DNA of 64,000 nt, from NCBI RefSeq assembly GCF_947179165.1, contig NC_077239.1, forward strand, positions 66,568,634 through 66,632,633, in the 5' to 3' direction. This stretch comes from Solanum dulcamara (Eukaryota > Streptophyta > Magnoliopsida > Solanales > Solanaceae). The notes under the pieces are model-generated. The model had not been told where the DNA came from. It searched no databases and saw only the letters and a program-made list of their open reading frames with translations. Both the position numbers and the translations under genes were made by a program. Of the stretch, positions 42,964-55,680 are shown piece after piece (position 1 is the first letter of the stretch; every line of letters starts with the position of its first letter).

Positions 42964-43534
42964 TATTGAGGATACTGGGTATGAGAGTTTTACTCAGGGT
43001 GTTGTAGGCACACCACTGGGTTCACAGACTAGAGTTGGGGCACAAACCCCAAAGCAGCATCGAGTCTAGTTTCCCAGGATCAGGTAGGTCAGCCACTAAT
43101 GGTTCCTGCACCAGTTGTTGGTGCATAGGTTACTCTAGATATGGTCATAAGTGTAGCTGATCAGTAGTGTTATAAGAGGTTTTAAAAGGTGAAACCACCT
43201 AGTTCTAGGGTGGTAAGAGCGAGGACGCTCATAAGTTCTTGACGTAGTGTCATGAGATGCTAGAGACAGTGAGCATGGATAATGCCTGGGGTGTTTTTTT
43301 TGTCGTACTCCAGCTTCGTAGGTTGTCTAGAGAGTGGCAGAGGACATTCATGAGGTCTAGACCAGTTAGATCCCCTCTAGTAGAAAGGGGTGGTTTTTCT
43401 AGTGATTTTGAGGATCGCTTTATCCCGTGGAGTGTACGCGAGGAGAGAAGGTTGATATTTGAGAGCTGGACTTAGCGTGGTATGTTCGTTGCTGAGTATG
43501 AGGCATGATTCTTTTAGTTGTCGAGGCATGCTAC
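42964..43534 (+). pseudogene. Outer gypsy gag, N-terminal half
   Basis: Broken frames read TLDMVISVADQ, then RFIPWSVREERRLIFESWT and VAEYEA..F.LSRHAT, the usual Tekay gag core. The last complete motif, LSRHAT, is cut by the nested insertion at 43535 and its next bases are found at 53517. Confidence 0.8.
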
Positions 43535-45990
43535 TGTCACGCCCCGGGAGGGTACCCTAGACGTAACCGGCACCCGAAGGCCATTTCTAACCTCCGAGTG
43601 AACCACCTGGTTCATTCACACATTCATTCAATCACATTCTCTTAGAGGAAACTCAATTAAAGAAATACTATTCATATATGGGGGCTGAAGGCCAAACATT
43701 TACAAACCCAACAAGGCAATAAAATAAGACTCCTCAAAATAACCGTTCGACCTCCCCACACTCCAGTCTATGAAGCCTCTATCAAAGTCTAAGAGGTGCC
43801 AATGACAAGTCCATGGCTACCAACAATCAAAGTAAAGGAAATGTCAATAAAACTGTACATGAAGGCTCAACATCCTCCGGAAACTAGGAGGACTCACCAA
43901 CTAGCTGAGGGTGTAGGTAGATCTTCAACGGAGCGCCGGTTGATGATCTCTAGTACCTGTCACTGCATCATGAAATGATGCAGGCCAAATGGCATCAGTA
44001 CATGGAATGTACGAGTATTTAAAATGGCCGAATACAACGAACATCACGAAAGAATTAATCAACTCGGAAGCTCAACTCAAGAGGAATAATAACTCAATCA
44101 AATGTCCTAAGTCTAAACAAGAATATGATTTAGAAGGGTCCAATCACATACAATTCAACTCAATCTGACTCAGAGTACTATCAAGACCTATTTGGGAGTT
44201 TCTCTTACCCGACAACCATCACTTATGAGCCAGTGAAAGTACAATAAACCGACGTTGTTGCCGCGTCCGTTCATACCTTGCCAGGGTATGAACGAATCAA
44301 CCAATCATGGATCCAATCCAACCAAGTCCTATAATGTCAGGACAAACATCTCGGGGAAGCATCCGACTTGAACGGTTCAATCCCCCCTACGTTTGGCGAC
44401 GTAGTTATTGGGTTCGAGTATGGACTTTACTCTTACCCAATTCGGTGCTCGATACTCCTCCCAAGACTCAATGCTCATAAAACTCCATCCAATCAACTCA
44501 ATCAAATCATATCGACAAGTCTCATTACAACCTTGTCAACTCATCAACTCTATCATGATCAAATCTTTTCCAATCATACTATCCGGTCAATCTCAGTCAT
44601 ACCTTTCAAAAGAAATTTGAATGCACATTTATAGCAACATATAAGCACAACCAATCATTTCCTCTATCCATTTACTCAATCTTTGAAACTCATCACAACT
44701 CCAAGGCTTTAAGTCAACAATTTAAGATAAGCAACATTTTTAAGAAAATAACATCCTTCATCATAATCCACATAATTAAGAAGATCAATAAAACATATTT
44801 AACAACTCATCTTCATAGACTCATACTCACATAAAGGCTCAATTTAGGAACTTCTTGGCTCAACAACATCAACACATATAGAATCAAATACATAGGGGAC
44901 AAAGTTCATACAAGCATAAACCATACCAAGAAACTCCATTTCTATGGACATCTAACCTCAAAGCAAGAATAGGGCACATGGGTGGACTCAACCCGTGTTT
45001 TAGATAGCCTTACATACCTTAGTGAAGACTTGAAGAAAACCTTGTGGTTGGGTCTTCAATGGAAGCTTGAGGTCTTGAAGCTCTTGGAACAATTCCTTGT
45101 TGGAAATGGAGAAGAAGAAGAAGAAGAGGAAGAGAGAGATAGGCTTTCTAGGGCTTTTTTCTAGAGAGAGAGTGAGGGCTGAAGAAAATGGTCCCAAAAT
45201 ATACAAGGCTTGGGTATATATAATTTGGGACAATTTCCAAATTGCCCTTCCTCCAAAATTCTGAAAAATTAGGCCAAAACGCCCTTGGCGCGATAGTGGC
45301 GCGTCGCGCCCTTACAGCGCCAAGGCTGATTACGCCTAAAACCTGCACAACTTTTAGTGGCGCGTCGCGCCAGGGACCAAACTACTGAGGCATGTTTCTG
45401 GCGCGATAGTGGCGCATCGCGCCCTTATAGCGCCAAGGCCATTGTTCTGAATTCTGGGAATTTGGCCTGAAAAACCCTGCACAACTTTTAGTGGCGCGTC
45501 GCGCCAGGGACCAAACTACTGAGGCATGTTTCTGGCGCGATAATGGCACATCGCGCCCTTACAGCGCCAAGGCCACTTCCCCAGCAGTTGCAACCCAGGC
45601 CAAAAATGAAATTCCTGTCGTGCTAGTTCGTCTTCGGATCATCATATCTTTTGACTCCGAACTCCAAAATTTACGTTCTTAGTGGCGTTGGAAAGAAGAC
45701 TCGACGACCTTTAATTTGATAGGTCGTGGGCCACCCAGACTTACGTATTTCAAAAGATAGGGTCGTTAAAAGTCGACCCTTACATGAACTTATCCTAAAC
45801 TTAGTCACGACAGATCTTTTGGACTTAGCTCGGTCCTAGGGGTCCTCAATGACCCCACATCTCCTCCGACGCTCTTAAACTCCTCAGGGACTTATCTTAA
45901 CTCAAGCACATACTTCAAAATAAATGGGATGGGACCCACACGTATACAAAGAAGGCCCAAATCTTAGGGAAAATTTTGAGGGGTGTTACA
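43535..45990 (-). repeat. Nested element 3' LTR (left on the + strand)
   Basis: TGTCACGCCCCGGGAGGGTA to GAGGGGTGTTACA. Its end meets the purine-rich tract of the minus strand (AAGGGGGAGATAA, 46003-45991). Confidence 0.95.
45342..45580. repeat. 134-bp tandem unit with GC-rich palindromes in the LTR
   Basis: CCTGCACAACTTTTAGTGGC to CCTGAAAAAC (45342-45475) recurs from 45476. Each unit contains GGCGCGTCGCGCC, a perfect palindrome about its central T, and GGCGCGATA-TGGC-C-TCGCGCC. The same array sits in the other LTR at 52868-53106. Confidence 0.9.
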
Positions 45991-46003
45991 TTATCTCCCC
46001 CTT
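45991..46003 (-). other. Nested element polypurine tract
   Basis: AAGGGGGAGATAA on the - strand, directly before the 3' LTR; starting point for plus-strand DNA synthesis of the element. Confidence 0.8.
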
Positions 46004-46114
46004 GGGATCATTCGTCCTCGATTGGCGAGCAACCAAGAATGGACTCGGGGTACAAATCATAATCAAAACTCAGTCATGCAATCAATCAAATTCTCAATCA
46101 AATATCAATCAAAC

Positions 46115-47911
46115 TCAAAAGGGCACAAACGAATTCGAGTCAAGGAAATGGTCATTACCTTTAATATTCTCCTCGGTAGGCACGAATAGATGTGGATATT
46201 TAGATTTCATGGCTTCCTCCGCTTCCCATGTGGCTTCCTCAACAAGTTGATTCCTCCACAGGACCTTGACTGAGGTGACTTCTTTGTTTCTCAATTTGCG
46301 GATTTGGCGATCAAGAATTTGGATTGGGACCTCCTCATAGGATAAGCTATCCTTAATTCCAATGCTATCAATGGGGACTACCAACGAGGGATCGCCCAAG
46401 CACTTTTTCAACATCGAAATATGGAATACCGGATGAATAGAGGCTAGCTCCGACGGCAACTCCAACTCATAAGCAACACTCCCAATCCGTCTCAAGATCT
46501 GGTAAGGACCAATATATCGAGGACTAAGCTTCCCCTTCTTTCCAAACCTCATGACACCCTTCATGGGTGACACTTTCAAATACACCCAATCGCCCACCTC
46601 AAACTCTAAGTCTCTCCTTCTCACATCGGTGTAGGATTTTTGGCGGCTTTGGGCTGTCTTTAGCCTATCATGGATAACTCTCACCTTCTCCATGGCTTGG
46701 TGAACAAGGTCAGGCCCAATCAACTCGGCTTCACCAACTTCAAACCACCCAATGGGAGATCTACACCTCCTCCCATACAAAGCTTCATAAGGAGCCATTT
46801 GAATGCTTGCATGATAGCTATTATTGTATGCAAACTCTATGAGAGGTAAGTGATCATCCCAATTTCCCTTGAAGTCAAGCACACATGCCCTCAACATATC
46901 TTCCAATGTCTGGATGGTGCGCTCTGCTTGGCCATCTGTCTGGGGATGGAAGGCTGTACTCAAGTTCACCCTCGAACCTAATCCCTTCTGAAAGGATTTC
47001 CAAAATTGGGAAGTGAATTGAGCTCCTCTGTCTGAGATAATAGACAAGGGAACCCCATGCAATCTGACGATCTCCTGGATGTACAACTTTGCATAATCTT
47101 CTGCAGTATCAGTAGTCTTAACCGCCAAGAAGTGAGCTGATTTCGTCATTCTATCCACAATCACCCAAATGGAATCATGTTGCTTTCGGGACTTCGGTAA
47201 GCCTGTAATAAAGTCCATGTTGATCATCTCCCACTTCCATTCTAGAATTTCTATGTTTTGGGCTAAACCACATGGCCTTTGATGCTCAACCTTCACCTGT
47301 TGGCAATTCGGGCACTTGGAAACAAATTCCGCAATATCCTTCTTCATCCCACTCCACCAATAGATTTCCTTCAAGTCATGATACATTTTCGTGGAGCCTG
47401 GATGAATGGAGTACCTGTAACTATGCGCTTCGGCCATAATCCTCTCTCGAACATCATCGACATCCGGCACACATAATCTATTTTGGTACCTCAACACACC
47501 ATCTCCCCCTTTGGTAAATACCATTACCTCTTGTTTGTGTACAACTCCCTTCAATTGGAGAAGGACGGGATCTTGGTCTTGCTTCTCCTTCACCTCTGCC
47601 ACAAGTGAGGATGTAGACCCATCCTGAATAGTAATCCCGCCTTCATTGTTCTCTTCCAGATGAACTCCCAATCGGGCTAATCTGTGTACTTCCTTCGCCA
47701 ATTCCCTCCTTCCCTCCTCCACATGGATAGTGCTACCCATAGACAACCTGCTAAGAGCATCAGCAACAACATTAGCTTTACCTGGATGGTAGAGGATGCT
47801 CATATCAAAGTCCTTGAGTAGCTCAAGCCATCTCCTTTGCCTCAGGTTGAGTTCCTTCTGGCTAAAGACGTATTGCAAGCTCTTGTGATCGGTGAATACA
47901 TCGATATGCAC
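46115..47911 (-). pseudogene. Nested gypsy RNase H end, integrase and chromodomain-like tail
   Basis: About 598 codons stay open. It begins in RNase H ([26 protein letters not shown]), then the integrase HHCC region ([25 protein letters not shown]), the catalytic core ([41 protein letters not shown]) and the C-terminal [10 protein letters not shown] and [11 protein letters not shown]. The tail [20 protein letters not shown] and [15 protein letters not shown] is a chromodomain-like segment of the Tekay group. It is separated from the upstream half by a frameshift near 47941. Confidence 0.9.
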
Positions 47912-49845
47912 TCCATACAGGTAGTGGCGCCAGATTTTAAGCGCAACACCACAGTCGCCAGCTCAAGGTCATGAGTTGGGTAATTCCTCTCGTGAACCTT
48001 AAGCTGTCTTGAAGCATAGGCTATCACCTTCCCCCTTTGCATCAACACATAGCCCAAACCAATTCTGGATGCATCACAATAGATCACAAAACCCTCTGTA
48101 CCATCGGGCAAAGTTAGAACAGGAGCAGTGGTTAGCTTGGTTTTTAATTTCTGGAAACTCTCCTCACAAGCATCTGACCATTGGAACTTAGCCTTCTTTT
48201 GGGTCAGCTTAGTCAACGGTGACGATATGGATGAGAATCCCTCTACAAACCTTCGATAGTACCCGACCAAACCCAGAAAGCTCCTTATCTCTGTTGGGGA
48301 TGTGGGTCTAGGCCAATTCTTCACAGCTTTAATTTTCTGAGTATCAACCTGAATGCCATCTCCAGATACAATGTGGCCTAAGAAGGCCACTGATGCAAGC
48401 CAAAACTCACATTTAGAGAACTTTGCATACAATACCTGGTCCCTCAAAGTTTGTAAAACGACTCTAAGATGATAGGCGTGCTCCTCTTCATTCTTGGAGT
48501 AAAGCAGAATATCATCTATGAATACAATCACAAACATATCAAGATACAGTTTGAATACTCGGTTCATGAGATCCATAAAAGTGGCGGGGGCGTTAGTCAA
48601 CCCAAAGGACATGACCAAAAATTCAAAGTGGCCATAACGAGTCTGGAAAGCAGTCTTCGGAATATCACATTCTCTCACCTTCAACTGGTGGTAGCCGGAT
48701 CTCAAGTCTATCTTTGAGAAACAAGTGGCACCTTGAAGTTGGTCGAATAAGTCATCTATTCTGGGGAGAGGGTATTTGTTATTTACGGTGACCTTATTTA
48801 ACTGCCTGTAGTTGATACACATCCTAAGGGACCCATCCTTCTTCCGCACAAATAGGACCAGAGCACCCCATGGCGAGACACTCGGCCTAATGAATCCCTT
48901 ATCTAATAAGTCCTTCAGCTGCTCCTTCAACTCCTTCAACTCAGCCGGAGCCATTCTATATGGAGGAATTGAGATAGGCTGGGTATCAGGAAGAACATCA
49001 ATCCCGAAGTCGATCTCCCTATCAGGAGGGACTCCAGGCAGATCTTTGGGAAAGACATCCGGAAATTCGTTGACAATCGGAACCGACTCAAGAGATGGGG
49101 ACTCAATGCTGTCATCTTTCACTCGGACAATGTGATAAACACACCCTTTTGAGATTAGCTTCCTGGCCCTAAGGTATGAAATAAACTTACCCTTAGGCGC
49201 AATAGGACTACCCTTCCACTCTATGACAGCCTCATTCGGGAATTTGAATGTGACAATCTGTGTTCTACAATCAATAGAGGCATAACAGACATAGAGCCAG
49301 TCCATGCCAAGGATCACGTCGAAATCAACCATGTCTAACTCAACTAAGTCAGCCAAGGTATCCCTGTGATGAATTGACACGGTGCAATCTCTATAGACTC
49401 TCTCAGCTAGGACAGAATCACCGACAGGAGTGGCCATACTAAAAGGCTCAAGAAGACGCTCAGGAATTTTATTGAATTTGCTAGCCACATAAGGGGTCAC
49501 AAAAGATAAGGTGGCACCTGGATCCATCAATACATAACAATCAAAGGAAGAGATTCGAATCATACCCGTCACAATGTTTGGAGAGTTCTCCTGATCTTGG
49601 CGACTACCCATGGCATATAGGCGGTTTGTACCTCCACTCGTACCTGAAGTAGTGCCCCTCTGATTACCTCTAGCTGGTGGCGCGGTGGCAGAGAACTGGG
49701 CTCTGTTCCCCCATGCTGGGCACTCTTTCTGAAAATGGTCTATTTGGCTGCATTTATAACAACCCATCCTTCCCGCTCTACACTCTCCCAAGTGAAGCTT
49801 ACCACACTTGACACATGGTGGCTTCCCTTGCGCACCCTGACCCAT
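47842..49845 (-). pseudogene. Nested gypsy zinc knuckle, protease, reverse transcriptase and RNase H
   Basis: Zinc knuckles [12 protein letters not shown] and [14 protein letters not shown]; protease [18 protein letters not shown] (DPG form, usual in these plant elements) and [11 protein letters not shown]; reverse transcriptase [29 protein letters not shown], and catalytic [13 protein letters not shown]; RNase [18 protein letters not shown] and [18 protein letters not shown]. One base is missing at about 47941-47944, so the frame ends in nonsense while the integrase half continues in the next frame. Confidence 0.9.
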
Positions 49846-49896
49846 GCTAGCTTGGGGTTTAGAACCCTGTGGCCTGAAATTCTAGCGATTTTGTCC

Positions 49897-50844
49897 CTAC
49901 CGATCATACCTGTTCTGCGGTATCGGTGCACTGGCGGTAGATGAGGCATAGGTGGAAGGCCTCTTCTGGAAGAAGGACCTGTTGCCCTTGCTTTGCCTCT
50001 GCTCATTCTCATGCCCAACTGATCTCGCCTTTTTGTTCACGTGCTCTTCTCTGTCCTTTCTTTTCTCCTCCTCTACCTGTTGAGCATACACCAATAATCT
50101 GGAAAGATCCATATCCGAGATCAACAATGCTGCCTTGCACTCTTTCTTCATATGCCTCCCTAATCCGGAGAAGAACTTCCTCATCTTTGACCTCACATCC
50201 GGAATCATTTCTGGAGCATACCTGGATAGCTGGATGAACTTCAGGCCATACTCCTTAACTGTCATTCCCTCCTGTTTCAGATTAACAAATTCCTCCACCT
50301 TCGCTTCCCTCAATTCTTGGGGAAAGAAGTGGTCAAGAAAAGCTCCCTCAAATTCATCCCACCTAGCAGGTTCAGCATCTTCACCTTTACCTTGTTCCCA
50401 TTGGTTATACCAAATGTTTGCCACCTCTTTGAGTTAATAAGACACCAACTCAACCCCCTCAATTTCCGTAACATGCATAGCTTTCAGGATTTTCCACATT
50501 TCATCAATAAAGTTTTGGGGATCTTCATCAACCTTAGAACCCGTGAATGCCGGCGGATTCATTCTCAGAAAGTCTCTAATTCTAGTGGCAGCAGATGGCT
50601 CCTGGGAACTAGAGCTGAGAGTCGGCGAACTCTGATTACCGCTTCGGGCAGCCATTAGTTGAGTGAGCATTGCAATTGCCCCTCGAAATTCAGCCTCTGA
50701 TGTGGGTGCAGGTGGGGTAGATGGCACTTGAGGTGCCTCCGCATATCTTGCGGGTCGGCCTCTAGCCCTTGCTGGGCGTGCCTCTGACTGTGGCATCCCT
50801 GCATTATCAACATTCCTCTGGTTAGCGGTACGTTTAGGAGGCAT
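49897..50844 (-). pseudogene. Nested gypsy gag with premature stops
   Basis: Start ATG at 50844 (MPPKRTANQRNVD). 50844-50434 holds the N-terminal linker and the start of the retrotransposon gag domain (RDFLRMNPPAFTGSKVDEDP), ending in a TAA at 50434-50436. The frame simply continues after this stop with ANIWYNQWEQGKGEDAEPAR and FLDHFFPQELREAKVEEF to TAG at 49897-49899, and another TAG lies at 49882-49884. All three look like C-to-T changes on the coding strand. Confidence 0.9.
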
Positions 50845-51044
50845 TATCTGTAACGTATAAATGCACGAATTAGAAAGGAAGTTTCATGGAGTTCAACTCC
50901 ATCGCACGAATTCAGAGTATGAAAGAAATGAAAGAATTCCTAATGTCCTATAGCCTCCTACTTATAAGTGTGGTGCACAACACACCCATAAGCAAGACTC
51001 TACCAGACACGGCTTCATAGACTCCCTAGGATACTTGAAACCTA

Positions 51045-51056
51045 GCTCTGATACCA
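51045..51056 (-). other. Nested element primer-binding site
   Basis: TGGTATCAGAGC on the - strand, four bases inside the 5' LTR, complementary to initiator tRNA-Met. Confidence 0.9.
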
Positions 51057-51060
51057 TGTT

Positions 51061-53516
51061 TGTCACGCCCCGGGAGGGTACCCTAGACGTAACCGGCACC
51101 CGAAGGCCATTTCTGACCTCCGAGCGAACCACCTGGTCCAGTCACACATTCATTCAATCACATTCTCTTAGCGGAAACTCAATTAAAGAAATACTATTCA
51201 TATATGGGGGCCGAAGGCCAAACATTTACAAACCCAACAAGGCAATAAAATAAGACTCCTCAAAATAACAGTTTGACCTCCCCAAACTCCAGTCTATGAA
51301 GCCTCTATTAAAGTCTAAGAGGTGCCAATGACAAGTCCATGGCTACCAACAATCAAAGTAAAGGAAATGTCAACAAAACTGTACATGAAGGCTCAACATC
51401 CTCCGGAAACTAGGAGGACTCACCAACTAGCTGAGGGTGTAGGTAGATCTTCAACGGAGCGCCGGTTGATGATCTCTAGTACCTGTCTCTGCATCATGAA
51501 ATGATGCAGGCCAAATGGCATCAGTACATGGAATGTACGAGTATGTAAAATGGCCGAATACAAGGAACATCACGAAAGAATTAATCAACTCGGATGCTCA
51601 ACTCAAGAGGAATAATAACTCAATCAAATGTCCTAAGTCTAAACAAGAATATGATTTAGACGGGACCAATCACATACAATTCAACTCAATCTGACTCAGA
51701 GTACTATCAAGACCTATTTGGGAGTTTCTCTTACCCAACAACCATCACTTATGAGCCAGTGAAAGTACAACAAACCGACGTTGTTGCCGCGTCCGTTCAT
51801 ACCTTGCCAGGGTATGAACGAATCAACCAATCATGGATCCAATCCAATCAAGTCCTATAATGTCAGGACAAACATCTCGGGGAAGCATCCGACTTTAACG
51901 GTTCAATCCCCCCTACGTTTGGCGACGTAGTTATTGGGTTTGAGTATGGACTTTACTCTTGCCCAATTCAGTGCTTGATACTCCTCCCAAGACTCAATGC
52001 TCATAAAACTCCATCCAATCAACTCAATCAAATCATATCGACAAGTCTCATTACAACCTTGTCAACTCATCAACTCTATCATGATCAAATCTTTTCCAAT
52101 CATACTATCCGGTCAATCTCAGTCATACCTTTCAAAAGAAATTTGAATGCACATTTATAGCAACATATAAGCACAACCAATCATTTCCTCTATCCATTTA
52201 CTCAATCTTTGAAACTCATCACAACTCCAAGGCTTTAAGTCAACAATTTAAGATAAGCAACATTTTTAAGAAAATAGCATCCTTCATCATAATCCACATA
52301 ATTAAGAAGATCAATAAAACATATTTAACAACTCATCTTCATAGACTCATACTCACATAAAGGCTCAATTTAGGAACTTCTTGTCTCAACAACATCAACA
52401 CATATAGAATCAAATACATAGGGGACAAAGTTCATACAAGCATAAACCATACCAAGAAACTCCATTTCTATGGACATCTAACCTCAAAGCAAGAATAGGG
52501 CACATGGGTGGACTCAACCCATGTTTTAGATAGCCTTACATACCTTAGTGAAGACTTGAAGAAAACCTTGTGGTTGGGTCTTCAATGGAAGCTTGAGGTC
52601 TTGAAGCTCTTGGAACAATTCCTTGTTGGAAATGGAGAAGAAGAAGAAGAAGAGGAAGAGAGAGATAGGCTTTCTAGGGCTTTTTTCTAGAGAGAGAGTG
52701 AGGGCTGAAGAAAATGGTCCCAAAATATACAAGGCTTGGGTATATATAATTTGGGACAATTTCCAAATTGCCCTTCCTCCAAAATTCTGAAAAATTAGGC
52801 CAAAACGCCCTTGGCGCGATAGTGGTGCGTCGCGCCCTTACAGCGCCAAGGCTGATTACGCCTAAAACCTGCACAACTTTTAGTGGCGCATCGCGCCAGG
52901 GACCAAACTACTGAGGCATGTTTCTGGCGCGATAGTGGCGCATCGCGCCCTTACAGCGCCAAGGCCATTGTTCTGAATTCTGGGAATTTGGCCTGAAAAA
53001 CCCTGCACAACTTTTAGTGGCGCGTCGCGCCAGGGACCAAACTACTGAGGCATGTTTCTGGCGCGATAATGGCACATCGCGCCCTTACAGCGCCAAGGCC
53101 ACTTCCCCAGCAGTTGCAACCCAGGCCAAAAATGAAATTCCTGTCGTGCTAGTTCGTCTTTGGATCATCATATCTTTTGACTCCGAACTTCAAAATTTAC
53201 GTTCTTGGTGGCGTTGGAAAGAAGACTCGACGACCTTTAATTTGATAGGTCGTGGGCCACCCAGACTTACGTATTTCAAAAGATAGGGTCGTTAAAAGTC
53301 GACCCTTACATGAACTTGTCCTAAACTTAGTCACGACAGATCTTTTGGACTTAGCTCGGTCCTAGGGGTCCTCAATGACCCCACATCACCTCCGACGCTC
53401 TTAAACTCCTCAGGGACGCATCTTAACTCAAGCACATACTTCAAAATAAATGCGATGGGACCCACACGTATACAAAGAAGGCCCGAATCTTAGGGAAAAT
53501 TTTGAGGGGTGTTACA
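51061..53516 (-). repeat. Nested element 5' LTR (right on the + strand)
   Basis: Same length and termini as the other LTR. Transcription would start here on the - strand; the minus-strand TATATATA box at about 52741-52748 is a candidate promoter. Confidence 0.95.
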
Positions 53517-53521
53517 GGTAC

Positions 53522-54240
53522 AGCATTGATCCTAGATAAGGCGAAGAGAGTCTGCAAGTTTGTAAGGGGATTTACTCTCTGTATTCGCTTGTATGTGTTC
53601 ATATTGTCCCTTAGGGGGCTTCTTTCCAGTCCATAGTGAGAACCACCAAGAAGGCGAAGTTTATGGTTAGAGAGGACTTTGGGGACCCTAAGAAAGCCCT
53701 CTCTAGTGGTCATTTTTCAAGCACCTCATCAGGAGGTAGAGGATCAAACAAAGGTGGTAGTTTATTTTAGTGACAGAGACCCATCCATGCTTCTATGCCA
53801 GCGACTGAGGATGGGCAGGTAGTTTGAGGGTCTCACAATTCTGACAGAGATGGTTATGGTACTTCTTCGGGTTCGTCATAGTAGGGTTTGACACAGAGGC
53901 ATTGCTACACCTGTGGGGATACCGATCATCTCATGTGAAGGTATCCTACTTAGGGCCGGGGTGGACCCCAGTCTAGTCCATCAGCTTCATCTAAAATACT
54001 AGCCCCACCGACTAGAGGTTGAGGTAGAAATCAGTATAGTAGGGGTGGTCGAACTTTTGATCGCGGTGCTGGTGGTGCTATAGTTCCATAGGGAGGAAGC
54101 TGAGGTGTTACGCAGTGCAGAGGTGGCAGGGGAGAACAATGCTATGCTTTTTGAGGGAGGCCTAAGGCCGAGTCTTTCTATGCAATTATCATAAGTATTA
54201 TCCCAGTTTTCCATTGACGTACATCCGTGTTATTTGATCT
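53522..54240 (+). pseudogene. Outer gypsy gag, C-terminal half with zinc knuckle
   Basis: Broken frames read ASFQSIV, KKAKFMVREDFGDPKKALSS and GHFSSTSSGGRGSNKGG, then the knuckle remnant CYTCGDTDHL and Arg/Gly-rich sequence. Confidence 0.75.
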
Positions 54241-54850
54241 TGGATCTACTTTCTCCTATGTGTCTACCTATTTTGTATCTGAATTTGATTTGACTTTGTG
54301 ATCGCATGTCCATGCTTGTTCATATTTCTACACCCGTGGGTAAGCCCTTAGTGGTGGATTGAGTGTATCGATCCTGTCTTGTTTTTTTAGCCGGGTATGA
54401 TAGTTGGGTAGACATGATCATTCTGGGGATTCTAGATATTGATGTGATAGTGGGTATGAATTGGCCTTCTCCTTGTTATGTTATTCTCGGTTGTTATGCT
54501 AAGATTTTTTTATCCGGGTATAATATTTGGGTAGACATGATCATTATGGGGATTATAGATTTTGATGTGATATTGGGTATGGATTGACTTTCTCCTTATT
54601 GTGTTATTCTTGATTGTTATGCTAATATTGTGACTTTAGAGATACCTAGTGTTGCGAGAATCGAGTGGAAGAATACTAGTGGTTTTTATCCTCATAAGGT
54701 CATCTCTTATATGCGTACTCAGAGATTGATCGATAGAGGGTGTATGCCATATTTGGCTTTTATTCGGGATACTAGCACTGAGTCACCTCCTATGGAGTCT
54801 ATTCCCATGGTTAAGGAGTTTTCCAATGTGTTCCCTACTGATCTTCCGTC
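54241..54850 (+). pseudogene. Outer gypsy protease with an in-frame internal duplication
   Basis: DLGSTFSYVSTYF marks the active-site region near 54238. Then a 123-bp unit is repeated head to tail (54391-54513 and 54514-54636), so the DIDVIVGMNW / DFDVILGMD block occurs twice in one frame. RIEWKNTSG and SYMRTQRLIDRGC follow. Confidence 0.8.
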
Positions 54851-55680
54851 CTCTGGATAGGGATATTAACTTTGTTATTGACTTGAAGTCGGGCACTAAG
54901 CCCATCTCTATTTCTCTATATCACATGGCTCCAGTAGATTTGAAGGAGTTGAAAGAACAGTTACAGAATTTGTTGAGTAAGGGGCTTATTCACCATTGTG
55001 TATCACCTTATGGTGCACCGGTTCTATTCGTGAAAAAGAAAAATGGGTCTATGAGGATGTGCATTACAGACAGTTGAACAAGGTAAAAGTCAAGAATAAA
55101 TATCCTCTTCCTCGCATTGATGATTTATTTGATAAGCTTCAGGGAGAGGCCTGGTTCTTTAAGATCGACTTGAGATCCGATTATCATCAGTTGAGGATTA
55201 GGCCATCGGACATTACCAACACAACTTTTTGGACCCGTTATGGCCATTAAGAACTTCTAGTTATATTTTTTGGGATGACCAACGCCCCAATAGGGTTCAT
55301 GGAGTTGATGAACGGAGTGTTTTGACTGTATTTAGACTCCTTTGTGACTATTTTCATTGATGATATCTTGGTGTACTCCAAGACGGAGGAGGATTATGCT
55401 TGTCATTTGAGATAAGTACTTCAGAAATTGAGAGAGCAGAAGTTGTATGCAAAGTTCTCCAATTGTGAATTTTGGCTTGATTCTGTGGTATGTCTAGGAA
55501 ATGTGGAGTCCAAGGAGGGTATTAGGGTGGATTCGACCAAGATTGAGGTAGTTAGAGGCTGGACTAGGCCTACTTTCCCTATCGAGATTTGGAGTTTTAT
55601 GGGTTTGAATGGTTATTACATATGCTTCATGCAGGGATTGTCTATTATTGCAGCTCCATTAACTAGACTGACTTAGAAGG
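54826..55680 (+). pseudogene. Outer gypsy reverse transcriptase
   Basis: [35 protein letters not shown] and [17 protein letters not shown]; frameshift near 55070; then [48 protein letters not shown] and LREQKLYAKFSNCEFWL. Several stops (for example at 55249 and 55411). Confidence 0.85.

Larger units (their letters stand above)
43535..53516 (-). mobile_element. Young nested Ty3/gypsy chromovirus (Tekay/Del-like), 9,982 bp
   Basis: Two LTRs of exactly 2,456 bp (43535-45990 and 51061-53516) flank a minus-strand gag-pol. The LTRs differ at about 45 positions by eye (near 2 per cent), so insertion is recent. The flanks are GCTAC and GGTAC, a 5-bp target duplication with one change. Primer site, polypurine tract, gag, protease, reverse transcriptase, RNase H, integrase and chromodomain-like tail are all present, but three stops and one frameshift break the reading frame. 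Confidence 0.95.

Noticed and set aside
44368..45164. Small open frames repeated at 51975-52690
   Set aside because: They recur because both lie in the two LTRs of the nested element; no protein motif is present.
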